Part shown: positions 11,071-23,096 of the stretch, one piece after another | Layout: every line of letters starts with the position of its first letter | Position numbering within the stretch: position 1 is the first letter of the stretch | Assembly: GCA_027596075.1 (NCBI GenBank) | Contig: JADGJC010000150.1 | Span: 1-64,000, forward strand | DNA from: Rhizophlyctis rosea | Lineage: Eukaryota; Chytridiomycota; Chytridiomycetes; Rhizophlyctidales; Rhizophlyctidaceae | Length of the DNA: 64,000 nt | Reading direction: 5' to 3' | The notes under the pieces: generated by a model | Databases searched by the model: none | What the model saw: the letters and a program-made list of their open reading frames with translations, nothing else | What the model was told of the DNA's origin: nothing | Position numbers and translations under genes: made by a program

Positions 11071-11946
11071 TTAAACCAGCACGCGCCCCGCAATATTCGC
11101 AGGTTCAGCCATAGCACCCGACCTACAACCTCATCATCAGCACCCAAACCCACAAACCCCACAACAACCGCTTGGCAAAACTTGCCAACATCCCCACAAC
11201 CCAACTTCTTCGCAATAGGGGCAACAACCTTTTACCTCATAACCTCCTGCAAATGCTGTAAATGCTTCGCCGTGAAGCGATGCTTCCACATGTATGTGTT
11301 CATCGCGGGACAGAGCACAACGGGTCGAGTTGGATCCCATGCTCTGAGGATGCATGTCTAGTTCATGTGAGGTGAATAGAGGTGGGCCTCTGAGGGCGTG
11401 GTGAACTAAGACGAGTATCTCCAGCAGATTATCGCACGCTCCATCAGCAAGTTTGCCCATAATATCAGCATCTAGGGGAGCCACAACCATCACATCTGCC
11501 CAGTTCCGTAACTGTCACAACATTATGGCTTTGTAAAACATCATCAAATCTCACGTCACGCATCCTCATCAAACCTCAACATGCAGGACAGGATTCGAAA
11601 CATTTTTTCCATGTCTACACACAGCGGACAGTGAGAAATCAGCTGACACATCATTGGAAAAATGCATTCCCCACCGCCCATTCATCCTCATCCGTAAACA
11701 CTTCACAACCAACATCTTCCTTTTTTGAAGAAATGTTGGGCATTCGTTCTGGCGACTACACCTATCTGCACATCATTCTGGATGCGATACATCAATGCTC
11801 ACTTCGCATTACTCAATTCAATATGACATACGTTGGAGATGCTCTCCAATGTCCTTACAAGCAGAGGCACTTTGATGCTAGAAACACTACCGGTGGCACC
11901 TATCAGAATGCGAGGGCCTCTGTACCAAGGTATGGACGTTTGACAT
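11071..11946 (-). pseudogene. Broken phosphopantothenoylcysteine decarboxylase (PPCDC/Hal3 family)
   Basis: The family makes 4'-phosphopantetheine in CoA synthesis; yeast relatives (Hal3/Vhs3/Cab3) also regulate a phosphatase. Order and motifs are unmistakable on the minus strand: RILIGATGSV (flavin site, about 11915), VFTDEDEW (about 11675), NPVLHVE (about 11565), WADVMVVAPLDAD (about 11490), CPAMNTYMW (about 11300), KKLGCGDVG (about 11200) and AMAEPANIAGRVLV with stop at 11071. They do not form one reading frame. The first ATG after the SurE stop (11946) is one base out of frame with the flavin motif. Two A6 runs each add a base. The intron before the TCILRAW segment has GA instead of GT at its donor. 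An in-frame TAA sits before KVVAPIAKK. The last GC-AG intron is out of phase. The upstream SurE gene splices cleanly, so poor sequence is an unlikely general cause. A working copy is expected elsewhere. Confidence 0.8.
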
Positions 11947-11977
11947 TGTTTTATTTGACAGGAAAAACAAGGTCCGC

Positions 11978-13350
11978 CTACGTGCTACTTGCACCACTTT
12001 CCACCGACGGCGCAGCATTCGCCGCATGAAGGTCCGGAAAAACACGTTTAAACTCCTTCTCCAACCCATGCTCAACACAATGGAACCGTGCCAACATCGG
12101 CGTAATGGACGCCATTTGGTTCATCACCGCCCTACAAAATCAAAATCAGCAAACATGCTCCCCCCTCACCAAAACTACGCCCACCCTTACCATGTATCTG
12201 TTCCCTCCTTCACACCCTGCTGTACGGGCAACTTGGGCCTAAACACAAACCGTCTCCCTTCCCCATCCGGTTGTTCTTCAACTGACTGATATACCGGCCC
12301 ATAGCTGCCCGGATGGAATGTGGTGAAATGGATAGGCGGGTTTGGTTCTCGTCGTAAAGGGACGTTGACATTATATAGATCTGGTATTCCGTGGTGGGAA
12401 TGGGTGTCTAGAGTAGGCCAATTTTCCCAAAGAGATTGTAATATGTTGCAAGCGGTTTCCGTCGCATTGGCTATGCTTTCGGGTAAGAATGCCACTTGTC
12501 TATCAATAAAGGAGAAACTGCGACACATGCCGCTGTCAGCATCTCACGTAGCAGCGTTGGAGGATCACCCTGTCCCACCTTAGAGCTATGCTTTTTTTGC
12601 CAAGCAATGCACCGTCCAATGCGGCACCAACGGTCCCTGAACTCAGAGTTGAAGAAGATGACGCGTTGCGTCCGTAATTGGGGCCTAGAATCAATATCAG
12701 TCACGCAAATCCCTGACACACAACTATGCGCCAAATCCTTATTGACCTGAGATGACCAAGTCGATTTCCTCCGGATCGTACAGATGGTGTAATGCAACAT
12801 TTACGCATGCGCCTGGTGTAGCTGTGGCATTTCAAATGATGAGCATTCTGTTGACTGCATGCGTGCTGTGGAAACCGCACACCTTCCAGCAAGCTCCAAA
12901 CTTCCTCATCAGAGCCTTCCCCTCTAGTCTTTGTCACTTTGCCAGAAGCTTTCCGGTAATAAGACAGACCGATGTGACCGTCGTCAACAATGAAGCCTTT
13001 TCCGATCCATGATCGCTGTTGATGCGGTATGCATACTCTAGAAATTGACGTGAAGGTATTTGTTTGTTTACATCCGATGCAATCTGAGATAGCCGTGACT
13101 CGAGAGCAGCATACTTGAAATGCCAACCAAGCTTTTGCTTCAAAGCCTCCAGAAATGGTACAATGAAAGGAGAGTCCGGTCCCGGTGGCCCGTCGTCGTT
13201 ACTTATTAGCACACACTTTGGTGCTGGGAAAGATTGCTTCCCAGCTGTGGACGAGGGAAGTGCGGGAGCAGAGAGAGGATGTGATGCAGCACTGTGAGGG
13301 TCAGGAGCTATTGTCTGCTGTTGTTGTGCTTGACTTTCAGCGTGGGACAT
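11978..13350 (-). CDS. SurE-type 5'/3'-nucleotidase (Pby1-like)
   Basis: SurE family acid phosphatase that removes phosphate from nucleoside monophosphates; the yeast relative Pby1 is linked to P-bodies. The metal-site motif LISNDDGPPGPDS follows a low-complexity Gln/Ala/Ser leader of about 45 residues. Further family segments appear in separate exons: QQRSWIGKG, TPGACVNVALHH, the Asn-containing GPNYGRN with SSGTVGAALD, and a final exon ITPMLARFH ending at 11978. Introns checked by eye are canonical and in phase, for example after LGWHFK (GTATGC..TTCTAG) and after LLEA (GTGCGG..CCACAG). The tubulin-tyrosine-ligase domain found fused to SurE in yeast Pby1 is absent. The decayed PPCDC begins only about 30 bases downstream on the same strand. 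Confidence 0.87.
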
Positions 13351-13729
13351 TGTTGGTTGCGGGTTGACTTGATTCTATGGATGGGTTATTCACGGAGTTG
13401 TTGGGAGGTGCGCTCGTGGGATCGTGGGAGAGGGGAGGAAGATGTGGAAGAACCAGGAAGACCTTTTGCTTACAATCGCAATTAGATCGCACCATGCGCG
13501 CGTGACCCAAATGGACGCGTCATTGAGAGGTCTCATCGATGATACCATCACTGATGTTCTGCACAGCCACAATATATGCTCAAAACAATCAACGCTCATC
13601 CATCAACCCCCCACCTTCATTCCACGATTTTGACCTAAATTCAACTGCGTTTCACTGCTGTCGTTGCATATCAGCAACATAAAGTAGCCTTGGACTATTA
13701 CAATACTCACAGATTAGACCACTCAAAAG
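13351..13729. promoter_or_regulatory. Divergent promoter region, SurE and ALYREF genes
   Basis: Head-to-head spacing of 379 bases between the SurE start (minus) and the ALYREF-like start (plus), so it must hold both promoters. No clear TATA element is visible. Confidence 0.4.
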
Positions 13730-15078
13730 ATGTCGGGCTCGGACGCTATGGACATGGCCCTGGACGACGTGATCAGGTGGGTGGTGACCAGTCTCAGGGG
13801 ATTGCTGCGCACTTTCGAAGACACTTGCTCAACACCTCCCTATGGCCGTTCACGCAGTCGTAACAAATCTGCTCGAGGTGGCGGGCGCCGCTATGGTACA
13901 CAGCGCAACAACAACAACCACAGAAGCAGTCACAACGGTTCCGGCATGCGTAGCGACACAATGGATGTGGACGACTTTCAGGTGACCGATACTCTCCCCA
14001 ATCCCAGCCGTCGGGGCCGATCACAAAGAGGAAACCGTCGGTCAGAACCGTACGCCCGCCACACGCGAGGAAATGTCGATGGTAACTGGTCCCACGATAT
14101 GTTCGATGGATCGAAACCCAGGGGTGGTGGTGCTGCTCGCGATATCGTCGTTACCAGTACAGTCAATACTGCTGGACCTGCCACCGTTCGGATCGAGAAC
14201 TTGCACTGGAATGTCAGTATCACACCATCTTCTTCGAATCTATCTGTCATACTCCGTACTCATCATTCAATGTTTCTCTTCCAGGTATCAGAACAGGACA
14301 TCTGGGAACTCATGGGGTCCGTATCTTGAGACAAAATCGCTTTCCATTACACTCGGCTGCGAGAGAACTGGCTACAAGTCAACAACACATATGAAAAGAA
14401 TCGTCTGTTGAGCTTCATCCCTCCCCCTTATTCTCCTCACATCAGATCCATCGGACATGAACTGAAGAACGTCAAATTCTTCTACGATGCCGCCGGAAGA
14501 TCGGAAGGCATGGCAGAAGTGGACTACGCAACACGGGAAGGCGCGGACGCCGCCATCTTCCATTTCCACAATCGGGAGTTGGATGGGCAGGTGAGACATC
14601 ATATAAATGACTAATTCCGCAGAGGTGTTGATTGATTTAGCTAAACCCCTCATGACTTGTACAGAGAATGCAACTACAAATCATCGAAAAACCACAACGA
14701 CAATCCAAGCGCCAAGTCACCGTCGCCAAACCTGACATCATGTCTCGACTGGGCAAACCAAGCATCCTGACGCGGGTCGGTCGTTCCATCACCGAGCGGT
14801 TGGGTGAGAAAGTCACGGACAACAAAGGCAGCAACCGAGGTGGTCGTGGTGGTAGGGGTGCGGGTGGTGGTGGCAGTGCGGGGCGGGGTGGGGGTCGGGG
14901 AGGTCGGGCGCCGCGTCAAGCTCTCACGATGGACAACCTTGACGCAGAAATGGACGCTTACATGAGTGGAACTGGGCCAGAGCCGGAGCCGGAGCAGCCT
15001 GATTTGGGGTCCATGTTGATTGGTCGGCGGGAAGTTGTTAGTTATGATGGGGTGGATACACCGATTGCGGATGCGTGA
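13730..15078 (+). CDS. ALYREF/Yra1-type mRNA export adaptor
   Basis: REF-family RNA-binding adaptor of the TREX complex, which links spliced nuclear mRNA to the export receptor. Exons: 13730-13776, 13858-14212, 14285-14316, 14446-14590, 14665-15078. The N terminus has the UAP56/Sub2-binding motif (MALDDVI), then an Arg/Gly-rich region. A single RRM follows (VRIENLHWNV, KNVKFFYDAAGRSEGMAEV, FHNRELDGQ), then a C-terminal RGG box (14830-14920). A second UAP56-binding-like motif, TMDNLDAEMDAYM, resembles the FoP domain. This two-motif layout is standard for the family. Acts in the nucleus. Splice phases all agree. Confidence 0.9.
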
Positions 15079-15312
15079 ATAGATAGCAGGAATGGCATTC
15101 GGTTAATATCAATCGTACGGTCCTGTTCGTAGTTGGATGATTTATATTTTGAGCAGTAGCTACTCGTGCGTGGGGCGTGAAAGTCTGCTTGACTCACTTC
15201 TTAGTGTTAAAAATGCATCTGCCAGGAGTTGATGTAGAGAAGTCTTGGATACCATATATCTCTTGTCAACCAGTGACGTATTTACACGGAAAGAAAAGAG
15301 CCCTCTCCCATC

Positions 15313-18300
15313 TCACCCCACCACTACCCTCTCCCCCTCCCCAATCAACTCCCTACCCTTCCCCCCCTTCTCCTTCTCAGCACTCCACAAATTCCCATTC
15401 CACCCATCCTCCACCCGCCAACTCTCCACTCTCATTTCCAAATGCCCAAACTCCTCCACATCCGGATTCCCATACGCCAAAACCTCCACCACATTACCCT
15501 TCCTTTGCAGCAACCCCTCCGGTATCAAGAAATCCTTCTGGACCGAATCTGCATTCCCGTAATACCGTGCAATGATCGTTTTGGTGTTGTTGATGCCGAT
15601 AATGGAAATGTATGCTGTCGCACGCCCAGTGACATGCAGTCGCAAAGGCACATGAAGCTTAGGGGCAGAAGTCGCACTCCCCGCCCCTGTTTCAGGACCG
15701 CCCACCAACCTCATCTCCTCCGGCAAATCCAACTTCGCCCCCCAATAAACCGGCAACCCACTCACAACCCCCAACTTCAACTTTGTCCCCACCTTCCCGT
15801 TCTCCCCACTATAACTTTTCCATATCCTCTCCCTCCCCTGAACCGGCAACCCATCCGAATTAAACACATCCCCTACCCCCCTAACATCAACCCCCGCAAC
15901 CTCCCACCCGACTTCCCCAACACCCACCCCCCTCTCCCCCACAACCTTCCCCTCCAACACTCCCCGCTGATTCCGCACATCATTAACAGCAAACGGCTGC
16001 CTATTCATCCCAAAACTCTCAACAACAAGAACCACCTCGTTCACACCCTCCCTAAGCCAATGCTTCATAACCCTCCACTTCTGCATTCCGCCCCAATACC
16101 CTACATCCGGTCCGTTCTTCGCTCCTGCTGCCCATGTCGCGAGGGAGTACGTAGTATGCTGAGCGTAGATGTGTCCGTTGATGTAGATTGTGGCGCGGTG
16201 GCGGGTGTTGAGATGGAGGGTGATGGGGTGGCGGGATGGGTGGGGGTTGCTTAGGGTGAATGTGAGGCGGTAGAGGGTGTGGCCCGAGGTGTAGCCTAGA
16301 TCTATGGGGTCGACTGCTGGGCGGGTAGATGTTTTCATGGGGAGGGGTTGCCAGGGTATGGATGATGTTAGGGAGAGTTGTCCGTTGGGTGAGGTGGATG
16401 TGATGTTGATGGGAGATATCTCCCAGCCGTGCAGTTCGGGAATTTTGATGGCTTCTGGAACGGTGTGGTCGTACTGCCGATGGAACAAGAATGGAAGTCC
16501 CGCGAATGCTCCGCTCGCAGGTACATGGTGGAACCCATTTGGAACATCCTCATCCGATGCACGGATCAAGAAAACCTCCTGCTCTCCATGCATCCGCTCA
16601 ATCTCCAATCCCCTCCCATCAGGATCAAACGACAACGAACTAACCCCCCACGCCATCGCCCTAGGAAACACCGAACTTGCCCCCTCAAACCACGGCGTAA
16701 AAGTATAAAGCTCCTCCTCAGAAAGCGCAACAACATAAAGCGGCAACTCCCTTACACTCTCCCTCGCAATCGCCGTCCACCCCCTCTCCATTCCAAACCT
16801 CACAACAGAACTCCCATCATCAACCCTCACCTCCGCGTCCAACGTCCCCCCACTAACCACCACCGCCCCCTCAAAAGCCAACTCCCCACCCATCTTCTCG
16901 TCATTCCTCACAATCCACACCTCCGCCTGCCCCCCCTTCCCATCACCAACCCTCGCCCGACAATAAATCGGCATAGTATTCAAAATCAATCGTAACCCAT
17001 TCGCAGCACCATACCCTGCAACAGCCACAAAACTATCCTTATACGGCAGCCGGCCCTTCACCTGCACACTCCGTTCATCTCCACCTTGCTTCCACAAGAC
17101 ATTAACCGTGACACCTTTCTCTTCCTTATCCCCAAAGTTGCGGAAAAACACAAAGTGGGATTTCTGTGGCGTTCCTACCGCGACGCGTTGTTTGTGTAAT
17201 ACTCGGTCCGGGTAGGCTTTGATGGACATATGAGGGTGTGTGATGCTTTCCAGAGGCTCTGTCCGGACTAGTAAGTCAGAGAAGGAGCGTGCAAAGGATA
17301 GACCAAGACGGAGCCGGCGTCCTCGACCTGATAAGAAACCGTGTTCGCGGATGGATGCTGAATAATCATAGCTCGTGTATACATCGGGGTCGCCTGCAAT
17401 CAAAGGGTTGGGATAACGCCAGTATGACGGATAGAAGCTATGAACCAACTTACCAATCGTTCCCCAATTCGTTCCACCATAAAACATATAGTATGAAAAC
17501 ATGGTACTTCCTTGGGCAAGAACCGAATTCAGGACCAAGTTCGTATAAGCCTCGCCATAGTAATCGTACACATCATCGAACGAATGTTTCACGGTATAAT
17601 GATTGAACCACCCTCCTTGAAGCTCCGGAATGAAAATAGGAGACTATTCATTTGTTAGTAAAGAATCATGGATGTCAGCATCGGGCAATCGCAACTACAA
17701 ACTCACCTCAGCAGCCCCACCACCAAACCCCCTAACAGTCCTCTCAACCGAATCCAACCCCTCCACACTCCTCACATCCCACTCCCCCCACCCACTCTTA
17801 TCCGGCGCCCCACCCGTAATAACCGCCATAGGCGAACTAGTCGGACAAAACACAATATACTTATCAAACCCGTAGAGATCCAACCCAAAACTTTGTTTCC
17901 CCAAAACCCTATACCCATCCGGCCTTGCCACAAAACTCCCAGCCTCCCACCCATCATTCGTAAACAACGGGACCGTCATCCCAACCTCTCGCGCGGTTTT
18001 CGCTAAGTGCCGCATATCGTCATGCAGACCTAGAGGTAACCATTTGAACATTTCAAATGATTCGTTTTCAATTTGCAGGGCGATCACACAGCCTTTGGGG
18101 TTGGATGTGATTTGGTGGCGGGCAAAGATGGGGAGAATGGCTTTGAACCATTGGGCGCTGTAATCAGAGTATTGTGGGTCGTAGAGTCGGAAGAAGGAGA
18201 AGAGGGCGTGGCGGATGCGGATGTGACGTTTTGCTACGAGCCATTGGGGGATGCCTCCGGCTTGGGTTTCTGCACTGTAGGGGCATATTGTGATTCAGCA

Positions 18301-18997
18301 AAATGTAGCGAAGCTGCAAGATCCCTGGTTGTATGACATACCAGATGTACGGGCCGGGCGCAGCCAAGACATAGAGACCTAGCTTTTCGGCCAGCGAAAG
18401 CAAGTACTCTATATCTCTGTTCCCATCAAAATGATAAACTCCATCATCTACGCGTTGTCGTGAAATGCAGTCAGCAAGGGTAGAAACCTGAATAACTGGT
18501 ATCATCCCATGAATCTTACCAGGACTATGATACCCCCAATGGAAGTAAATCCTAATCGTATTCAATCCCGCGTCCCTATACTGCCTCAAAATGGGCTCCC
18601 ACCTACTCCTATCCGGCACGCGCCAATAATGAAACTCCCCACCAAAGATCGGCGTAGGCTTTCCATTTATAATCATGGAGTGCTTATCCCAATTCAAGAT
18701 ATGGCCATACTGCTCGCGGTCATATGCCGTAGATGAGGTGGAGATGGGAAGGGAGCCGAGGTTGCGGTATCGTATTGCAAGGAGGAGGAGGCATAGAGTG
18801 ACGGTGATGAGTAGCACGATGGCTAGGAGGATGAGGAACCAAGCCCACATTGTGTCGCGGATGGAGTGTCGTGGATAAAAGAGTGGGCTGTATTTCTTGG
18901 TATCGACAGTGTTGTGTGGTAGGAGTCCTTCTGAACTTCCCGATCTGCCGCCACCGTTTAGAGCATTGAAGACGTTGAGGGCCCTCCGTCGTATCAT
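15313..18997 (-). CDS. Membrane-anchored GH35 beta-galactosidase
   Basis: Glycoside hydrolase family 35 retaining beta-galactosidase that removes terminal beta-galactose. Exons on minus: 18997-18520, 18447-18342, 18274-17707, 17643-17454, 17393-15313, giving 1140 residues. A basic N terminus (MIRRRALN) is followed by one long hydrophobic segment (WAWFLILLAIVLLITVTLCL) near residue 50, so it looks like a type II membrane protein rather than a cleaved secreted enzyme. Catalytic-domain landmarks: FGGEFHYWRVP, NTIRIYFHWGYHSP, APGPYI, the acid/base Glu in ALQIENESFE, the nucleophile Glu in FIPELQGGW, and FYGGTNWGTIG. The long C-terminal half is expected to form beta-sandwich domains. An upstream in-frame ATG at 19165 gives a poor leader and was not chosen. 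Next gene upstream is a pectin-active GH28. Confidence 0.88.
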
Positions 18998-19738
18998 ATT
19001 GGCAAACACCCTGGCACCCCTCGTGTTGTTATATAGTAAGCAGCCTGAACACCTTTGAGCACGTTCTGAATGCTGCTGTCTGGTTGGTGGGACACTGTGG
19101 GAGGCCTTGGCTGGGGAAGAGAAATGGGAAAGTTCCAAGGAAACGTGAGTGCGATTTTGTACCACGATCGCCTAAGAACTGTTGCACAGAGTCGCGTGGG
19201 TTGAGGAGGTTGGAACCAGCGATTGACATCATGGTGGACGTTTTGGAGACTTTTTCCCATGATTTCCTTCCCTCTCCCCTGCCCAAAATAAATCAGGTTC
19301 CCTTGCACCTTGCCATTAATACTTCATACTGCCGATACAGTGGTACAGCATGTCTTTCTGCAAAACTGAGTAAACTGCAATCTCACCTCATCTTCAGGTT
19401 CTTCATGATACGCCGTTGCTTTCATATCAATTTGACAAAAGCAACCTAAGCAATCATCAGGAGGAGAGGGAGGGAAACCCTGAGCAATAAGAGAGGGACG
19501 TAAACGGACTTGGTCCTAAGAATGCTCCTTCTGAACCAGCAAAGTTGAGGAACCGAGCCGGATGTGTCCTCATGACTCGCCGAAACATTTCTTGCACATC
19601 TCAGACGTGCGATTAACCAATATGCGAACTTGTATTCGGAATACAATGGGAGGTTCCAGCCCTCCCCTCGGTTACAAGCAGGGGATATAAAACTCAACTG
19701 ATTGCTGATCTAAGGTATTTACATCCTAACCAGCTAAT
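18998..19738. other. Intergenic region between GH35 and GH28
   Basis: Contains the GH35 promoter and the GH28 3' end; both genes run on the minus strand. No further gene seen. Confidence 0.45.
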
Positions 19739-21481
19739 CTACAAACATTGAGAGTAGTAATCGTTCGAGTATTTGCAGGCACTTCCCGACGCACAAGCCG
19801 TGGGGCCAGTGTAGCCGATACCGCCGCACTGTCCGTACTTGGCGACCGTTCCGCCGCTGGATGATTGGGTAACAGTAGTTGTAGCCTTCGTGGTAGTAGC
19901 CGGGGTGGAGGCTTTAGTGGTGGTAGTAGCACGGGTAGTGGTCGCACCGCCGCCGTTGTTGCTGCTGCCGCTGCCGTTCAGGAAGGCCGTCTTGGGAGGG
20001 GTGTTGGGGAAGAAGCTGGCAGGCAAGGTAGGGATGGGAATTTGGGTGTTGGTACCGAGGGTGGTTAGATCCCAAGGCATCTTCGGGGCCTGGTAGTTAG
20101 TGGGGGCACTGGTGATGGTCTTGGTGGAAGTGTAGGTTCCACTGGTACCGGAGCGGAGGCAACCACCGGTGCCGTAGGCGTTCTGGCAACCCCATAGCAC
20201 GGAGCTTCCAGAGTCGGTCCAGACGTTGAAGTTCTCGATAGTGATGTCCGTGCACGGAACAGCGGACGGGCAGTTGAACTTGATGGGACCGCGCTGGGTT
20301 CCGCTGGCGCAGGTACCGGACCAGTTACGGAAGGTGAGACCCTTGAATGTGATGCCACTGCCGCTAGCGGTGGTTTGCTTGGACCAAGCCGAGTCCAAGT
20401 CAAGGGAATAGGCATTGGAGTGACCGATGAAGTTCTCGAAGAGGCAGTTTTGGACAGTTCCGCTGCCGCCGCTGGACTTGATCATGTACATTTGGTTGCT
20501 GTTGGTGGTATAAATGTTCTTATAGTGGATGTTCTTGATGTCTAGTATGATTGTTAGTCTGAATGATCTTTGCAACCATTAGGAGGACATTTTTTTCGCA
20601 CTTACCAATGCCTTCGGAAAGGGAACCCATGGCGCAACCACCGGACCAGTTGCAGTAGATGCTTTCAATCAACATGTTGCTGGCGGTGTTTTTGATGGTG
20701 ACACACTCGTCCTTGTTCGAAACCTCGACATCATGGATCCATATGTTGTCGCCGGAAACATCAATACCGTCCAAACCGCCCAAGTACCGACCGCGGATAA
20801 CCATGTTGTACACCTCGCCGTTGGTGCAGGTGTCCAAAGTCAAGTGGAATACAGGAGCATCGACAAGGATAATGTCGTGGATCGAGAAGTGGCTGACCTT
20901 CGTGATACGCATAAGACGAGCGGTGCCGCCAGAGTAACCAAGACCTTGGATGGCACCCTTGGACGTGCTACTGAAGAACTCAAAATCGGAGCCGCCTGTG
21001 ACCCCGATCATGGTTCCACTTCCCCCGCCGTTGCGGTAGATGACACCATCAAGCTAGGTTGATGTTATATGTGGTGGTTAGGGAACGTTGAGTTGTTTTA
21101 GCAATGTTTCAATCACGCATACCTGGAAGGCCCATCCGACACCGTTGGAGAAAGTGACCCATGTCGACAATCCGTAGTCGCCGGGAGGAACGTAAACTGC
21201 AACATTTCAACCCCTTCAATAAATGAACCGAAAAACCACACCCACACATTCTGCCCGCACATACCTGTGCCACCGTTTTTGCACGCTGCAAAAGCAGAGT
21301 TGAGCGCCGCAGAAATGTCACCAGTTTGGCCAGTCTTCGCGCCATAGCTCATAATGTTGCAGACCTTGCCGGCCTTGCTGGAGCGGGAGGTGGTGGGACC
21401 GACTGCCCCAGTCAGTTGCCCCAAGGCGCCCGGGAGGATGAGGGCAGCGACATAGGCCGCGAGTGTGTTTGTGAAATGCAT
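19739..21481 (-). CDS. Secreted GH28 rhamnogalacturonan hydrolase with CBM1
   Basis: Right-handed beta-helix pectinase, most like rhamnogalacturonases, cutting the rhamnogalacturonan-I backbone outside the cell. Exons on minus: 21481-21265, 21196-21123, 21053-20606, 20541-19739, giving 513 residues. It begins with a signal peptide ([21 protein letters not shown]). The beta-helix domain includes [20 protein letters not shown] and a glycine-rich turn region ([17 protein letters not shown]), where the substrate-site residues of GH28 lie. A Thr/Ser/Ala-rich linker of about 50 residues (19990-19870) joins a C-terminal family-1 cellulose-binding module ([18 protein letters not shown], ending YYSQCL). 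The CBM1 would tether the enzyme to cellulose in plant walls and suggests a plant-debris lifestyle. Confidence 0.9.
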
Positions 21482-23096
21482 GGTATCGTCAAATTCACGA
21501 GCAAGACTGGAGAACTTTTGTAGGGGACTCCAACCATTTCCACCTTTTATCATATTTCTCTACCACCCGAAAAACTTACAGCCCCAACTGAAACCCCTGC
21601 CACAAAGGTGAGTACATGCGGCATATAGAACAAATGCGGAGCTTCCTTTAAAAGTTTAGTCACGTCTGCACAACCGTGGCGCACCTTTAGTATGACTGTG
21701 CCACCGCTTTACCGCATGACATCCTTCTTTTGCGAAGGTTCCCATTCGAAAGTGGAACGGCTGCGCTTCCCAAATGCGGAAGTGGCACTAAGTACCCCAC
21801 CAAACACACGGAGAATGATTCCAGTTTGTGTCAGCTTCGTTTTACGGCAATCTGCTTTTCAAGGCAGTAACATCCGAGGAGGTAACATACAACAAAGGCT
21901 TGGCGGTCCAGAAAAGTTGTACGGCAAAGTTGCCGTTCCAAAATAGTTCAATTTTTCAACCTGCGCATCAAGACGAGCCTGACGAGGGCTTCCATTTCAT
22001 GTTCCACCAGAATGATTCTCCTTCTGTGAGTTTGCTTAACGGGGTTGTCAAGAAGTGTCATTGCCCAAATCATGCTCGCTGCGAGCATTCCCCGTCAGTA
22101 TCTTTTCTCAAAAGAGGTGGCAATCTTCCTGTTTTTGGGTTTGTCGAGCATCCCCCAGATGTTCGCGATCCTCTGACGGTTCAACATGGGAAGCCCTTGA
22201 ATGTTGCATACCCCAAAAAAATCAAGTTTATTTGACGCCCATGATGATCTTGGCATCACATTGCGTCCAATGCTCCAGACTTCGCAACTTAGGGGCAAAT
22301 TAGATTGCCTGCGAAGGTGCCCAGTCCGATGATTGAGTCAAAGGAATCGGTCTTTGCTAAGCTTGATGGGGACAATTCAGAATGAGTAGACTGCACTTGT
22401 CACCATCCGTATATATCAAAAATCTTCCCACGGGAGATTTTCGCTAAATAGTCATCCTTGGTTTGTGCAGGACGGAGGCCTAATGCCCTCAAATACCTAT
22501 CAGAACCTATTGAAGTGCGGTCCAGCCCGATACAGGACCCTCATGAGAGCGGTGAAAGCTGTGGACGCATGTCGGTATTCCCCATTTACTGTCCTTACGT
22601 TCAGCTATCCTTTCAGTCAGAATGCATCCCGCATTCCGCATCCATTCCTATTCAAAAATGGGCGCTCTGGACATATCACTTTCGGGGCCGTGCTTTCGGA
22701 CGATACAAAATCATGCTCGTTCATACCTTATGTTTCAGACCGCTGGGGAAGTATATGGCAATGAACGCAGGTTCAATCTCCTTCTTTGGAACAAGACATA
22801 AATTGGAGCATCTCAATCTGCAGCCAGAGTGGTCATCAAGCGCATGTTTACTAACAAAACATACCAGCCACCAGAAAGCAAGTCAATCATCAGTAATGAT
22901 CCACCGGCTATCTGGAGTTTCGCAAACAAGCGATGCACTCAAACTGATTGCTGCCAACGACTTCTGGGTCTCGTACAGTTGAAGGCACAAAACAGTGTCA
23001 AAGACTTTGCAACTTTGACGCAAATTCTACCAACTTGTCAGCTTCCCTCAAATCGTTCGCATTCACCCTAACCACCAAGAACCCACACACCAAAGC
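21482..23096. other. Long intergenic region
   Basis: About 1.6 kb between the GH28 gene and the next plus-strand gene. Open frames (for example 22458-22982) show no domain. An 8-bp inverted repeat with a one-base centre is seen at 22072-22088. The GH28 promoter should lie just above 21481. Confidence 0.4.

Noticed and set aside
18998..19165. Upstream in-frame ATG for the GH35 gene
   Set aside because: It would add 56 residues of unlike composition before a much better start at 18997, which places a basic stretch before the membrane helix.
22458..22982. 174-codon plus-strand open frame upstream of the hypothetical gene
   Set aside because: No domain or codon pattern like neighbouring genes; no splice link to the gene at 23097.
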